From Flammeovirgaceae bacterium (GTDB lineage Bacteria > Bacteroidota > Bacteroidia > Cytophagales > Cyclobacteriaceae), in assembly GCA_013204595.1 (NCBI GenBank), contig JABMNK010000133.1:62001-126000 (forward strand): a DNA stretch of 64,000 nucleotides, read 5' to 3'. The notes beneath the pieces are model-generated. The model did no database searches and had not been told where the DNA came from. It worked only from the letters and a program-made list of their open reading frames with translations. A program made the position numbers and the translations under genes. Positions 9,718 through 18,446 of this stretch are shown piece after piece. Positions within the stretch are counted from its first letter, which is position 1. Each line of letters begins with the position of its first letter.

Positions 9718-10311
9718 ATGGAATTATTTTCGCGTGATGAAGAATACAATTATTTGCCTTATGATGGGTGTGTACATTATTATGGAAGGGTTGTAGATTC
9801 CCTAGTGTATTACCAAGAACTTCTAGATCAAATAGAGTGGAAAAATGACGAGGCCTTCATTTTTGGCAAGCGCATCATTACCAAACGTAAAGTCGCTTGG
9901 TATGGAGATGAGTCTTATGCTTATACTTATTCGAAAGTAACTAAACAGGCATTACTTTGGACGCCTGCCTTAGTAGCACTCAAGAACATAGCAGAAGAAA
10001 AATGCAGGAATCAGTTTAATTCCTGCTTACTAAATCTGTATCATTCTGGAGAAGAAGGGATGGCATGGCATAGCGATGGAGAGAAGGAATTAGTCAAGCA
10101 TGGAGTGATCGCTTCGATGAGCATAGGCGCTGATCGTAAATTTTCTTTTAAACATAAAGACACGAAAGAAGTCATTTCTATCGTGCTTCAATCGGGAAGT
10201 CTTTTGACGATGAAAGATCAAACCCAAGATCATTGGCTACATAGGTTGCCACCCACTAAAAAAGTTATCATGCCGAGAATTAATTTGACTTTTCGCCAGA
10301 TGCATTCTTAG
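9718..10311 (+). CDS. AlkB-like 2-oxoglutarate/Fe(II) dioxygenase
   Basis: Predicted nucleic-acid demethylase that repairs alkylated bases by oxidative dealkylation. Iron ligands are seen in WHSDGEKE (H and D) and in the later DHWLHRLPP; the 2-oxoglutarate-binding Arg pair lies in MPRINLTFR at the C-terminus. The 197 aa length and the layout match the compact bacterial AlkB homologues. The frame opens at a GTG at 9709, but the ATG at 9718 is the better start. Divergent from the dehydratase; single gene. Confidence 0.88.
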   Translation: MELFSRDEEYNYLPYDGCVHYYGRVVDSLVYYQELLDQIEWKNDEAFIFGKRIITKRKVAWYGDESYAYTYSKVTKQALLWTPALVALKNIAEEKCRNQFNSCLLNLYHSGEEGMAWHSDGEKELVKHGVIASMSIGADRKFSFKHKDTKEVISIVLQSGSLLTMKDQTQDHWLHRLPPTKKVIMPRINLTFRQMHS

Positions 10312-10429
10312 CCGCGGCTGCGCTTTCTTCCGTTTGAGTGCCATTTCATATTTGGTGAGTTTTCATTACCATCTATATAATTTCAAGTGTAAAAAAAAGT
10401 GAAGGGGTCTGTTAACTGTAAATCGTGGT

Positions 10430-10437
10430 TATCTTTG
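10430..10437 (+). promoter_or_regulatory. Candidate Bacteroidota -7 promoter element for the M28 peptidase
   Basis: TATCTTTG matches the TAnnTTTG consensus of Bacteroidota housekeeping promoters and lies 20 bp ahead of the ATG at 10457. The -33 box is weak. This predicts a 5' leader of only about 15 nt. Confidence 0.5.
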
Positions 10438-10456
10438 ATTCGTTAACACTTGAAAT

Positions 10457-11908
10457 ATGAAAAAGACGCTAATTATCGCAATTATAGTGGGCCTTTGTTT
10501 CACTGCTTGTACACCCTCTTTGGAAACTCGACAGGAAACATTTCAGCGCATGGATGCTGAAATTAAAGCCAATGCAAAGGCGTACACTACCTTGCAAGAA
10601 GCTACGTCAACCATCGGGCATCGCCTTACCGGATCAACTAATGGGGCCAAAGCTGAGACCTACACCTATGAGAAATTTAAGGAATATGGTTTCTCAGATG
10701 TTGCTTATCAGCCGTTTGAAGTGGAATCATGGTCGAGGGGTGAGTTAGCGGTAACCATTGATGCCGAATTAATTCCCGCGGTCACGTTGGGTCATTCACC
10801 AGTATTGGTGTCTTTGGAAGGAGAAATAGCTGATATTGGCAATGGTTTGGAAGTGGATTATCAAAACAACCCAGAGGCGGTAAAGGACAAAATAGCCTTG
10901 ATCTATATTTCTATATTGCCGGATAGCCAAGAGGGATTGTCGAATTTGCACAGAAGTGAAAAAACAGCACTTGCTCTCAAATATGGGGCAAAGGGAGTGA
11001 TTATATTTAATAGTGTTGACAACGGAGTGTTGTTGACAGGGACTGCTTCCGTAACTGGCGCCATGCTTGATATACCTGCGGTTTGTATTAGCAAAGAAGT
11101 GGGGTTTGCCTTGAAAGAAAAGTTAAAGGTAGCGTCGGTCACAGCGACCATCGAGATGACCAATAATAGTGATCTAATCAATGCGCGTAATGTAGTGGCT
11201 ACACTGAAAGGCACTTCGCTACCAGATGAAATTATTGTGATTGGTGGTCATCTAGATTCGTGGGATTTGGCGACAGGAGCCATTGACAATGGTATCGGTT
11301 CATTCGCGGTACTGGATATTGCCAGGGCCTTTATGGCTAATCAATTAAAGCCCAAAAGAACGGTTAAGTTTGTGATGTTTATGGGTGAAGAACAGGGGTT
11401 ATTTGGATCACGACATATGGTGGACTTGGCTGTTGAAAGTAGTCAGATTGAGCAAATAAAGTATATGTTCAACTTGGATATGTCGGGGAATCCCAAAGGC
11501 ATCAATGCGGGTGGAAAGATTGACGATCAATCTTTTTACGACCAATTGAACGACGACTTGAACGCTATTGATACTGCTTTTTCAGGGGGCTTTTCCAATA
11601 GGTCTGGTCTGCACAGCGATCATCAGCCATTTATGTTGGAAGGAGTGCCTATTTTGGGGGTTCAGTCCAACCTAGATCGATCTATTTACGGATGTTACCA
11701 TGCAGATTGTGATGATTTTAACTTGGTGAATGAGCAACATATTACCAATACGGCTAGGTTTGGATCGATGATGCTTTATGCTTTGGCGAATGCCGAAAAG
11801 TTACCGGCTACGAAAATGGATAGTGAAACCACCAAACAATTCATGATCGATAATGACCTTAAAGAAAAATTGATCATTGGCGGAGATTGGCGTTGGAAAG
11901 AAGATTAG
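10457..11908 (+). CDS. M28-family zinc peptidase lipoprotein (carboxypeptidase Q-like)
   Basis: Lipoprotein (lipobox near CFTAC at residue 18) with a protease-associated insert followed by an M28 catalytic domain. The metal-binding motifs are GGHLDSWD near residue 265, AIDNG near 276, the GEEQGLFGS pair of glutamates near 311, and NLDMSG near 339. It should act on peptides outside the inner membrane as an aminopeptidase or dipeptidase. Length (483 aa) is normal. A promoter element sits just upstream and the gene is followed by a convergent phosphatase 10 bp away. Confidence 0.9.
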   Translation: MKKTLIIAIIVGLCFTACTPSLETRQETFQRMDAEIKANAKAYTTLQEATSTIGHRLTGSTNGAKAETYTYEKFKEYGFSDVAYQPFEVESWSRGELAVTIDAELIPAVTLGHSPVLVSLEGEIADIGNGLEVDYQNNPEAVKDKIALIYISILPDSQEGLSNLHRSEKTALALKYGAKGVIIFNSVDNGVLLTGTASVTGAMLDIPAVCISKEVGFALKEKLKVASVTATIEMTNNSDLINARNVVATLKGTSLPDEIIVIGGHLDSWDLATGAIDNGIGSFAVLDIARAFMANQLKPKRTVKFVMFMGEEQGLFGSRHMVDLAVESSQIEQIKYMFNLDMSGNPKGINAGGKIDDQSFYDQLNDDLNAIDTAFSGGFSNRSGLHSDHQPFMLEGVPILGVQSNLDRSIYGCYHADCDDFNLVNEQHITNTARFGSMMLYALANAEKLPATKMDSETTKQFMIDNDLKEKLIIGGDWRWKED

Positions 11909-11918
11909 TCTTTTTTAA

Positions 11919-12407
11919 TTAGCTATTTTTAGGCGTATAGTAAAAAAGCGGTTCTGCCTTTTGAGTTGTTAATGCTGACCAATGCTTGATATTGATATTA
12001 AATCCGATGGCTGAGCAGGTAGGCAAATTTTCTATGTAATGGTTGGAAAATAAATTGGCCAAATCAGTGAATCCAGGATTGTGTCCAAAAACAGCAACGA
12101 CCTCATACGTTGCGAATTTTCTCAAAAGGGTTAGTATTTCCAATGGGTCCGCATGAAAAAGAGTGCGGTGCAAATCGATTTGACTTTCAGATAATCCCCA
12201 ATGGTCGGCCATAAACAAGGCGGTATAAAAGGCGCGGCTTGCCGTGCTGCTCATTATTTGTTCAGGCGCTTTTACATTCTTACAAAGAACCATGGCCATT
12301 TTGCGCACATCTCTGCGACCCCTGTTTGACAAAGGTCGATCGTGATCGTTCAGTTCGTTGAAATTCCATGAAGATTTGGCGTGTCGAACGAGGTAGAGTG
12401 TTTTCAT
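11919..12407 (-). CDS. SixA-like histidine phosphatase
   Basis: Short histidine-phosphatase-superfamily protein of 162 aa. The N-terminal LVRHAKSSW contains the catalytic RHG-type motif in its SixA form, followed by DHDRPLSNRGRRD; the second His is in VFGHNPGF near residue 111. SixA removes phosphate from phosphohistidine in phosphotransfer domains; the partner here is unknown. It follows the glycosyltransferase gene with an 8 bp gap, so they probably share a transcript. Confidence 0.85.
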   Translation of the reverse strand: MKTLYLVRHAKSSWNFNELNDHDRPLSNRGRRDVRKMAMVLCKNVKAPEQIMSSTASRAFYTALFMADHWGLSESQIDLHRTLFHADPLEILTLLRKFATYEVVAVFGHNPGFTDLANLFSNHYIENLPTCSAIGFNINIKHWSALTTQKAEPLFYYTPKNS

Positions 12408-12415
12408 TACTTAAA

Positions 12416-13432
12416 TCAGTTATTGGGAAGATAAAAATCAAATACTAGGTCATTCATGCATTTGAAATGATTTTTTGGACATTTTTCAAAGCCTATTTTT
12501 GAACAAGGGCGACACTGGAGTTGATTATTTTCAAATACGACAAAAGAAGTTCTGTAGGGATACATTCCGAATTTCGGCGTGGTATTGCCCCAAATGGAAT
12601 AAATATGTTTTTTAAAGGCAGCGGCTATGTGCATGAGACCGGTGTCATGTGTAAAAACATAACGTGCTTTTTTAATTAATGAGGCAGATTGGTTGAGGTT
12701 GAATTTACCGCAAGCATTGAAGATGAGGGCTTTTTTACCTAATTTGAATTCAATATCATCTTCGCTTAAATTTTGAGTAGATTTTTCCATAAAAAAATCT
12801 TGAATTTGCTCGCCTAAGCCGCTGTCTTCAGGACCACCCAGTAGTATGATGGGTTGGTTGATTCGGTCGCACAATTCTATCAATCTTTTTAGCGGGAGTC
12901 TTTTGGTGTGGTAGGTGGCGCCAATGACAAGTGCGATATACCCATTTTGATGTGTTTCGGGGAGCCAATTATTTTGGACTTCGTCATGTTCTGGGATAAA
13001 AAAATCTAATCCAAGTGCGTCACCTTTTACTCCTAATGGAGCGATCGAAGCCAAATAACGGTCTACTATATGAATATTTGGCAGAAGATCAATCTTGAAA
13101 TTGGTAAAAAGCCATTTCTTTATATTCAGTTTATCGAATCGATAAGTTTTTACACCAAGTTTTTTTTGAATAAGCCAAGTGCGTAAGTTGTTATGTAGAT
13201 CAATTATTAGATCAAATTTTTCAATTTTAAGTTCTTGAATGAGTTCTGCCTCGCTGGTGCCTAATCTGTGAATCTGATCCAAATAAGGATTTGATGCTAG
13301 AATATTTGCAAATTTTTCTTTTGTAGCAAAATGTAGTTTGACATCATCAAGTTGCGTTTTGAGTATCCGCAGAACAGGAGTAGTCAGGACAATATCCCCT
13401 ATAGAAGAAAATCTCAGCACTAATATTTTCAT
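12416..13432 (-). CDS. Glycosyltransferase family 9 (ADP-heptose:LPS heptosyltransferase-like)
   Basis: Cytoplasmic glycosyltransferase of the GT9 family, about 339 aa, predicted to add heptose or a related sugar to the lipopolysaccharide core. N-terminal KILVLRFSSIGDIVLTTPVL is diagnostic; the donor-binding C-terminal half includes FTHDTGLMHIAAA. The start is taken at the ATG at 13432; the frame reaches 13453, but the shorter form begins with the family's usual first strand. Four clustered Cys near the C-terminus (residues 308-326) are an unusual detail and may bind metal. Confidence 0.87.
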   Translation of the reverse strand: MKILVLRFSSIGDIVLTTPVLRILKTQLDDVKLHFATKEKFANILASNPYLDQIHRLGTSEAELIQELKIEKFDLIIDLHNNLRTWLIQKKLGVKTYRFDKLNIKKWLFTNFKIDLLPNIHIVDRYLASIAPLGVKGDALGLDFFIPEHDEVQNNWLPETHQNGYIALVIGATYHTKRLPLKRLIELCDRINQPIILLGGPEDSGLGEQIQDFFMEKSTQNLSEDDIEFKLGKKALIFNACGKFNLNQSASLIKKARYVFTHDTGLMHIAAAFKKHIYSIWGNTTPKFGMYPYRTSFVVFENNQLQCRPCSKIGFEKCPKNHFKCMNDLVFDFYLPNN

Positions 13433-13536
13433 ATATCGAGTTACAAATTTCAAATATAGGCATTAAGAGAACCAGTTTGATGATTTTAAGGTTTTATAGC
13501 GTATACTTACGAATAAAAATAAAAATTTAATAAGTT

Positions 13537-13944
13537 ATGAATCATTGGTTAATTAAATCTGAACCTAACACCTATTCATGGGATGATTTTGTTAAGCTCG
13601 GTCGTGATCACTGGGATGGTGTAAGAAATTATCAAGCGAGAAATAATTTGAAGACAATGTTGGCAGGTGATTTGGCATTATTTTACCATAGCGTTAATGA
13701 AAAAGCCGTAGTAGGACTTGCCGTAGTTGTCAGAGAGTTTTATCCAGATCCTACGAGTACAAATGATGCTTGGGTAGTGGTCGATTTGGTGCCAATACAA
13801 AAACTTAAAAATTCAGTAACCTTGGCGATGATCAAAGAAGATGACCGGTTGTCTGAAATGGTTTTGGTAAAAAATTCTCGATTATCCGTTCAGCCGGTTT
13901 CCCAAGAGGCCTTTGATATTATTATTGGAATGAGTGAAATTTGA
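13537..13944 (+). CDS. EVE-domain protein
   Basis: Small cytoplasmic protein of 135 aa with a complete EVE domain (PUA-like fold, formerly DUF55). It opens with HWLIKSEPNTYSWDD and continues with WDGVRNYQARNNLK, both characteristic of the family that includes human THYN1. EVE domains are thought to bind modified bases in DNA or RNA; the ligand of this one is unknown. It is followed 22 bp later by a secreted protein on the same strand. Confidence 0.9.
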   Translation: MNHWLIKSEPNTYSWDDFVKLGRDHWDGVRNYQARNNLKTMLAGDLALFYHSVNEKAVVGLAVVVREFYPDPTSTNDAWVVVDLVPIQKLKNSVTLAMIKEDDRLSEMVLVKNSRLSVQPVSQEAFDIIIGMSEI

Positions 13945-13965
13945 AATAGTACTCCTTTTTAGTCT

Positions 13966-15507
13966 ATGAGATGGATCTTTTTTGGATGCTTCATCGCCGT
14001 TAACCTTTCTTCATCAGCACAGAAAATACCCATCCAAAATCCTAGTGCTTATGTGGTTCAATCAGAGCGGATTGAGTTTGAGGTTAATGAGAATTCTGAT
14101 CATTTTCATATCATTAATGGATTCGAGGAGGGCCTTTTGATAATTAACAAGCAGCTCAATAAGGTATCTGATGGAAAAATCGCATGGAAAATGCAATTGC
14201 TTGATTCGGAGCTAAATGTCTCTTGGGAAAAATCAGTGATGGTACCTTCAGGAAGTGTGCTCTTGGGTTGGGATTTTGCAAATGGCCATTTTTTTTTACT
14301 TTTTTCACGTACACAGTACAAAGAAGAGGAGCTCTTGGTTTTTAAAATTGAGGCGTACAACGGTCACCATGAAGCATTTAATATTTCGACTGTTTTTCCG
14401 ATAAAATTATCGCATTTTGAGGCAATAGATGATTTTGTGATTTTAGGGGGAACCGCTAATGAACGACCTGTGGTAATTAATTATAATCTTCAAAATCGCA
14501 TTCCTGTGGTTGTTTCAGGTATTTATGATTTAAGGAATAACATTGAGGATATTATCCTGAATAATGATAATACCTATTTTTCTGTTATTCTGTCTGAATT
14601 ATTCATAGAAAAACAGCAGACGATTGCAATAAACACCTATTCTTTGAAAAATGAGTTGATTGATCGAAAGGTAATTGATCCGGGTGAAAAAATAAATTTG
14701 ATTGAGGGTACTACCCTTGATTTTTCAAGCGAGGTGCAGTATATGGCAGGTACGTATTCTCTGAAAAGTAAAGAATCTAGTCGCGGGTTATACCTTTCAA
14801 GATTTGATATAGGAAAACAAACCTTCATTAAGTATTTTGACTATGCAAGTCTAGAATTTTTTTTTGAGTACAGAGGATTAAGAAGAGAACAGCGTTTAAG
14901 AAAACGCATCGATGCTAGATCAGCTGAAGGAAAAAACAGTTCTTATAGTTATAAATTGATCATTCATGACCTTATGGCAAATGACAGTCAATTACTATTG
15001 ATTGGAGAGGCCTATTATACACGTCATCCAAATCACACTGACTTTAGTTTAAGTAACCTTAGGAGGGCTCAAGTATTTAGTAATTTAGAACATGTTTATA
15101 CTCATACAATTATTGTGGCCTTAGATACCGCTGGGACCATTTTATGGGATCATAGTTTCCCTATGTCGGATGTGGTTAGCGATTTTCCAACAGAAAAAGT
15201 GGTGGTGAATGTCAAAGGGGATTGCATCGAATTATTATACCTAGAAAAAAACCTAATCCGATCAAAAGTCATTAGCGGAGCAAACGTGCTAGAAAGCAAT
15301 GCATTTACGCCTATTATGTTAGGGAAGGAGGACGACAATTGGCCATTGAAGGATCCTATTTTAGAGCGGCTAGAGAAATGGTATGAGGACTACTTGTTTG
15401 CTTACGGAGAACAAGAAATCATATCCTCTAAGGGGACTGAAAATGTGTTTAGAAAAGTTTTTTATATAAATAAAATAGGGTTTGACCACAATGACGCTTT
15501 TAAATAA
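13966..15507 (+). CDS. Secreted protein of unknown function
   Basis: I do not recognise a family. The 513 aa product has a signal peptide (ending SSSAQ near residue 19) and is otherwise rich in beta-strand-like alternation, with repeated stretches such as ILGGTANERPVVINY and LLLIGEAYYTRHP that could form a propeller. A basic segment (RGLRREQRLRKRIDARS, near residue 304) interrupts the strand pattern. It lacks a lipobox and a visible sorting domain. The pyrR promoter lies about 12 bp after its stop, so pyrRB probably has its own transcript. Confidence 0.7.
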   Translation: MRWIFFGCFIAVNLSSSAQKIPIQNPSAYVVQSERIEFEVNENSDHFHIINGFEEGLLIINKQLNKVSDGKIAWKMQLLDSELNVSWEKSVMVPSGSVLLGWDFANGHFFLLFSRTQYKEEELLVFKIEAYNGHHEAFNISTVFPIKLSHFEAIDDFVILGGTANERPVVINYNLQNRIPVVVSGIYDLRNNIEDIILNNDNTYFSVILSELFIEKQQTIAINTYSLKNELIDRKVIDPGEKINLIEGTTLDFSSEVQYMAGTYSLKSKESSRGLYLSRFDIGKQTFIKYFDYASLEFFFEYRGLRREQRLRKRIDARSAEGKNSSYSYKLIIHDLMANDSQLLLIGEAYYTRHPNHTDFSLSNLRRAQVFSNLEHVYTHTIIVALDTAGTILWDHSFPMSDVVSDFPTEKVVVNVKGDCIELLYLEKNLIRSKVISGANVLESNAFTPIMLGKEDDNWPLKDPILERLEKWYEDYLFAYGEQEIISSKGTENVFRKVFYINKIGFDHNDAFK

Positions 15508-15518
15508 TTAGATTCCCT

Positions 15519-15526
15519 TATATTTG
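15519..15526 (+). promoter_or_regulatory. Candidate -7 promoter element for pyrR-pyrB
   Basis: TATATTTG matches TAnnTTTG. It lies only 12 bp ahead of the pyrR ATG, so a transcript starting there would be almost leaderless. A T-rich stretch at 15498-15501 is the only -33-like sequence. Confidence 0.5.
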
Positions 15527-15537
15527 CTTAATTTCTA

Positions 15538-16083
15538 ATGCAAAAGCGACTGCTCTTAGATAGCCAACTTCTTCAAATTACAATCCAAAGGTTGTGTCAG
15601 CAACTTATTGAAAACCACGATAATTTTTCTTCTTCGGTCATCTTAGGATTACAGCCCAGGGGTATTTTCCTTGCCTCAAGAATTCAAAAAGTCATTGCAG
15701 AACTTGAGGGACATCAAGTGCAAGTAGGCTATTTAGATACTACCTTCCATCGAGATGATTTTAGACGTAGAGACTTGCCAAAAAAGGCAAGTGAAACGCG
15801 CGTACCCTTTTTAATTGAAAATAAGGAGGTGATTTTGGTTGATGATGTTTTATTCACTGGAAGATCAGTTCGGGCAGCGCTAGATGCAATGATTTCATTT
15901 GGGAGACCCAATAAAGTTGAGCTTCTCGTGTTGATAGACAGACTTTACTCCAGACAGCTTCCAATATCGGCCAATTATGTAGGTAGGGAAGTCAATACAT
16001 TGGCTTCACAACATATAAATGTGAGCCTAAAAGAGCAGGATGGGGATGATTCCATATGGTTAATGAACACGGAAGAAGCATGA
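15538..16083 (+). CDS. pyrR: PyrR-type uracil phosphoribosyltransferase
   Basis: Phosphoribosyltransferase of the PyrR family, 181 aa, predicted to make UMP from uracil and PRPP. The PRPP loop is VILVDDVLFTGRSVRAALDA near residue 99, and the N-terminal LGLQPRGIFLA segment and the LDTTFHRDD block match PyrR. In Bacillus PyrR also binds a leader RNA to attenuate pyrimidine genes; here the space upstream is too short for such a leader. Its stop overlaps the pyrB start as ATGA, so the two are coupled. Confidence 0.88.
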   Translation: MQKRLLLDSQLLQITIQRLCQQLIENHDNFSSSVILGLQPRGIFLASRIQKVIAELEGHQVQVGYLDTTFHRDDFRRRDLPKKASETRVPFLIENKEVILVDDVLFTGRSVRAALDAMISFGRPNKVELLVLIDRLYSRQLPISANYVGREVNTLASQHINVSLKEQDGDDSIWLMNTEEA

Positions 16084-17009
16084 ATCAATTGAATAAAAGC
16101 CACCTATTAGGAATTAAAGAATTGTCCGAAGAGGAAATTCAATTGATTTTTGAAACTACCGATAATTTTAAAGATGTGCTCAATAGGCCCATCAAGAAGG
16201 TGCCTTCGTTAAGAGATGTCACTATTGCAAACATATTTTTTGAAAATTCCACAAGAACTCGACTCTCATTCGAGTTGGCTGAAAAGAGACTTAGCGCAGA
16301 TGTAATCAATTTCAGCTCATCAAGTAGCTCTGTAAAAAAAGGCGAAACCCTATTGGATACTGTCAACAATATCTTAGCGATGAAAGTTGACATGGTGGTC
16401 ATGCGCCACTCAAGTCCAGGTGCTTCTCATTTCCTTGCCAAACATATTAAAGCCAATATCATTAATGCAGGAGATGGCACACACGAACATCCGACACAAG
16501 CTCTACTAGATACCTATTCAATTAGAGAGCGTTTGGGATCCGTTGCAGGTAAGAAAGTAGTAATTGTTGGTGACATTTTGCATTCTAGAGTGGCGCTTTC
16601 CAATATTTTTGCGTTGCAAAAATTGGGTGCAGAAGTCATGGTTTGTGGCCCAGCAACCTTACTGCCCAAACATATTGAGAAGTTGGGCGTAAAAGTGGAA
16701 CTAGATTTAAGAAAAGCACTTAATTGGTGTGATGTGGCTAATATTCTGCGGATTCAACTCGAACGCCAAAAAATGTCCTACTTTCCTTCATTAAGAGAAT
16801 ACGCACTTTATTATGGAGTCAATATGGAACTTTTAAATTCGCTGGACAAAGAGATTACGATTCTCCACCCAGGACCAATTAATCGAGGCATTGAGATTAC
16901 CTCACAGGTTGCCGACTCAAAATATGCCATGATTTTGGATCAAGTTGAAAATGGAGTTGCCATCAGAATGGCAGTTTTATATCTACTTGCAAGTAGCCCT
17001 GCCGCTTAA
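16080..17009 (+). CDS. pyrB: Aspartate carbamoyltransferase, catalytic chain
   Basis: Second enzyme of pyrimidine synthesis: carbamoyl phosphate plus aspartate gives carbamoyl-aspartate. The carbamoyl-phosphate signature FENSTRTRLSFE lies near residue 52, HEHPTQALLD near 135 and the late HPGPINRG near 262. About 309 aa, normal for the catalytic chain. The start is set at the ATG overlapping the pyrR stop (ATGA), not the longer frame from 16056. No pyrI regulatory chain is present. The stop TAA at 17007-17009 overlaps that of convergent purB. Confidence 0.94.
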   Translation: MNQLNKSHLLGIKELSEEEIQLIFETTDNFKDVLNRPIKKVPSLRDVTIANIFFENSTRTRLSFELAEKRLSADVINFSSSSSSVKKGETLLDTVNNILAMKVDMVVMRHSSPGASHFLAKHIKANIINAGDGTHEHPTQALLDTYSIRERLGSVAGKKVVIVGDILHSRVALSNIFALQKLGAEVMVCGPATLLPKHIEKLGVKVELDLRKALNWCDVANILRIQLERQKMSYFPSLREYALYYGVNMELLNSLDKEITILHPGPINRGIEITSQVADSKYAMILDQVENGVAIRMAVLYLLASSPAA

Positions 17010-18352
17010 ATCCCCGTATAATTGAATGGGCTGATCGTCCGTAACTCTTCCTTAATAGATTCAGTGACCTCTAGCCCTTCTATAAATGATCGGATCACTG
17101 ACGATGTAATAGCTTCATTTTTCCTTGTGAGTTCCTTCAATGCCTCATAAGGTGCTGGATAGCCAGTTCGTCTCAAAACTGTCTGAATTGCCTCAGCAAC
17201 CACCGCCCAGTTTTGCTCCAAGTCATCGGAGATGACTCGATAATTGCATTCAAGTTTCTTCCATCCTTTAATAAGTGAATGGTATGAAATCATGGAATGA
17301 GCGAATGGTACTCCTACATTTCTCAATACTGTAGAATCGGTTAAATCTCGTTGAAGTCTCGAAATGGGTAGTTTTGCTGATAAGTGCTCGTAAATCGCAT
17401 TTGCAAATCCCAAATTACCTTCTGCATTTTCAAAGTCAATAGGATTGATCTTGTGAGGCATGGCGGATGAGCCTACCTCATTTTTCGATATTTTCTGTTT
17501 AAAATAACCCATTGAGACATAAGTCCAAACGTCTCGACTAAGGTCAATCAATATGGTGTTGATTCGTTTGAGTCCGTCAAAAAGCGCAGCTAAATGGTCA
17601 TAATGTTCTATTTGAGTGGTGGGGTAGCTTCGTTTAAGTCCCAAAATCTCATCTACAAACTGATTTGCAAAAGCGTGCCAATCGATGGATGGATAAGCCA
17701 CGTGATGCGCGTTGAAATTTCCTGTGGCACCCCCAAACTTGGCGGCATGGGGGATGGCAAGTAGTAGCGCTATTTGGGCCTGAAGTCGGCTTATATAAAC
17801 TTCAAATTCTTTACCAAGTCGAGTAGGGGATGCAGGTTGACCATGGGTTTTTGCGAGCATGGGGATGTCCTTCCATTCTGATGCAGCCTCTCTCAATAAT
17901 TCAAGAAAGTTATCTATCAAAGGAAGTAAGACCTCATTTAGCGCTTCTTTTATAGACAGAGGTATGGCAGTATTATTAATGTCTTGAGAGGTTAAGCCAA
18001 AATGGATGAATTCTTTGTAGCTGCCTAGCCCTAGTGTGTCGAAATGGTCTTTGATGAAGTATTCAACCGCTTTGACATCATGATTGGTTTGGTTCTCAAT
18101 TTCTTTGATTTTAAGGGCTTCTGTTTCGTTGAAATTAAGGTAAATACTTCTTAAGGCCTCAAATTGCCTTTGATCAATTCCTTTAAGTTGCGGCAATGGC
18201 AATTGGCAAAGTCTGATGAAATATTCAATTTCAACTTTGACCCTGTATTTGATCAAGGCAAATTCTGAAAAATAGTTGCTTAGGACTTCAACTTTACTAT
18301 TATATCGCCCATCAATGGGAGATATGGCCTTTAAAGAATGATGTTTATTCAT
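17006..18352 (-). CDS. purB: Adenylosuccinate lyase
   Basis: Catalyses two fumarate-releasing steps of purine synthesis (SAICAR to AICAR and adenylosuccinate to AMP). The fumarase/aspartase signature GSSAMPHKINPIDFEN lies near residue 294 and the N-terminal LKAISPIDGRY is typical. The frame extends to 18583, but the ATG at 18352 gives the expected start (448 aa). The longer N-terminus is low-complexity read-through of the divergent promoter. A TATTTTTG element lies 20 bp upstream of this start. Confidence 0.93.
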   Translation of the reverse strand: MNKHHSLKAISPIDGRYNSKVEVLSNYFSEFALIKYRVKVEIEYFIRLCQLPLPQLKGIDQRQFEALRSIYLNFNETEALKIKEIENQTNHDVKAVEYFIKDHFDTLGLGSYKEFIHFGLTSQDINNTAIPLSIKEALNEVLLPLIDNFLELLREAASEWKDIPMLAKTHGQPASPTRLGKEFEVYISRLQAQIALLLAIPHAAKFGGATGNFNAHHVAYPSIDWHAFANQFVDEILGLKRSYPTTQIEHYDHLAALFDGLKRINTILIDLSRDVWTYVSMGYFKQKISKNEVGSSAMPHKINPIDFENAEGNLGFANAIYEHLSAKLPISRLQRDLTDSTVLRNVGVPFAHSMISYHSLIKGWKKLECNYRVISDDLEQNWAVVAEAIQTVLRRTGYPAPYEALKELTRKNEAITSSVIRSFIEGLEVTESIKEELRTISPFNYTGI

Positions 18353-18371
18353 TTCTAATATTTGTAAAATA

Positions 18372-18379
18372 CAAAAATA
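18372..18379 (-). promoter_or_regulatory. Candidate -7 promoter element for purB
   Basis: On the minus strand this reads TATTTTTG, a match to TAnnTTTG, about 20 bp ahead of the purB ATG. A TTTG box lies 25 bp further upstream, longer than the usual 19-21 bp spacing. It is back to back with the reductase promoter at 18394-18425. Confidence 0.42.
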
Positions 18380-18393
18380 CGGAATCCCATTCA

Positions 18394-18425
18394 TTTGTAA
18401 CCACCAAACTCTAGAATTACCTTTG
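18394..18425 (+). promoter_or_regulatory. Bacteroidota-type promoter of the PaaE-like reductase
   Basis: TTTG at 18394-18397, then 20 nt, then TACCTTTG at 18418-18425. Both boxes and the spacing fit the TTTG / TAnnTTTG consensus. The ATG is at 18447, so the leader would be about 15 nt. This is the best promoter match in the window. Confidence 0.7.
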
Positions 18426-18446
18426 CAACTTAATAGAGAAAGTACA

